Source: Paracoccus xiamenensis | Lineage (GTDB): Bacteria > Pseudomonadota > Alphaproteobacteria > Rhodobacterales > Rhodobacteraceae | Reading direction: 5' to 3' | Assembly: GCF_011308835.1 (NCBI RefSeq) | Contig: NZ_JAAOHY010000003.1 | Span: forward strand, 266,264-330,263 | DNA: 64,000 nt | Notes under the pieces: model-generated | The model's database searches: none | What the model was told of the DNA's origin: nothing | The model's input: only the letters and a program-made list of their open reading frames with translations | Translations under genes and position numbers: made by a program | Part shown: positions 63,880 to 64,000 of the stretch, in pieces | How positions within the stretch are numbered: position 1 is the first letter of the stretch | How the letters are laid out: each line of letters starts with the position of its first letter

Positions 63880-64000
63880 TGTCAACGGCGGCGTAAAACC
63901 CAGCCACTGGGCGGCGCAAAAGTCGGCCACCCTTGCGCGCGGCTGAGACCGCCGTGAGGGCGTAGCCCGAGCGGGGGTCTCAGCCGCGTGGTTCGATTTT
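63880..64000. mobile_element. Terminus of an IS21-like insertion element (partial)
   Basis: The sequence begins TGTCAACGGCGG and contains two tandem copies of a 21-base unit (63887-63907 and 63910-63930; GGCGGCG, A-run, then GCCAC), a layout typical of IS21-family ends, which start with TG and carry several internal repeats. No istA or istB coding is visible in the 121 bases. It lies inside the receptor gene. Family assignment rests on the end structure only. Confidence 0.6.
63938..63988. repeat. Inverted repeat near the window end
   Basis: The 13-base arm CGCGGCTGAGACC (63938-63950) pairs perfectly with GGTCTCAGCCGCG (63976-63988) around a 25-base loop rich in G and C. It could be a transcription terminator inside the insertion element or a separate palindromic element. 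Confidence 0.6.

Noticed and set aside
1..64000. CRISPR arrays, rRNA operons, prophage modules or classical defence systems
   Set aside because: No regularly spaced repeats, rRNA-like sequence, phage structural genes or defence genes were seen.

Overview
The window looks like chromosomal DNA of a high-GC alphaproteobacterium, most likely a Rhodobacterales member close to Paracoccus. The grounds are base composition, dense overlapping (ATGA) operons, a STAS-MlaE fusion, a ScfR-type regulator, a whole iol gene set and short intergenic repeats of a kind I associate with that order. This placement is inference; no rRNA gene is present.

Layout. 1-4857: 3' end of a short-chain-acyl-type regulator, then an Mla-type lipid transport operon (STAS-permease, ATPase, MCE protein, lipoprotein). 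5027-5650: two identical, converging tRNA-Lys(UUU) genes, each with its own promoter, in a long inverted repeat. 5702-14420: housekeeping genes (dapF-mtaB, mutS, msrB-msrA), a formylglycine-generating-enzyme family protein, a small membrane protein and a serine hydrolase. 14428-27704: an FMN alpha-hydroxy-acid dehydrogenase, then a peptide ABC transporter with an M14 peptidase, a GntR regulator and a 5-oxoprolinase (PxpA, PxpB-PxpC fusion) operon ending in a biotin carboxylase/BCCP protein. I read this block as uptake and breakdown of pyroglutamyl peptides. 27924-32269: RND efflux pump. 32412-34222: ada with a coupled 2-oxoglutarate/Fe(II) oxygenase.

34537-54522: a large myo-inositol region. 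A minus-strand operon carries an ABC importer with two substrate-binding proteins, iolG, IolH-like and IolI-like barrel proteins, a Gfo/Idh/MocA oxidoreductase, an iolC-DUF2090 fusion, iolD, iolE and iolB, preceded by two LacI regulators. A second, plus-strand cluster (iolG-like, iolE-like, two Gfo/Idh/MocA genes) follows; it has an apparent frameshift and an in-frame amber codon. No iolA is seen.

54525-60947: an Fbp/Afu-type ABC transporter coupled to an inositol-monophosphatase-family gene and a divergent LacI regulator, with two matching operator-like sites between them. This suggests uptake of a phosphorylated sugar or polyol rather than iron. 61010-64000: mobile-element damage. A degenerate IS5-like transposase fragment lies next to an iron/siderophore cluster (DUF3325, PepSY membrane protein, DUF3649) whose TonB-dependent receptor is cut at 63879/63880 by what looks like the end of an IS21-like element running off the window.

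The most unusual points are the strongly initiated 32-codon leader ORF coupled to the peptide transporter, the FadR-like operator half-sites shared by the transporter and pxp operons, the biotin carboxylase paired with a KipI-KipA fusion (a split urea-carboxylase-like layout), the amber/frameshift pair, and the twin LacI operators beside the Afu-like transporter.
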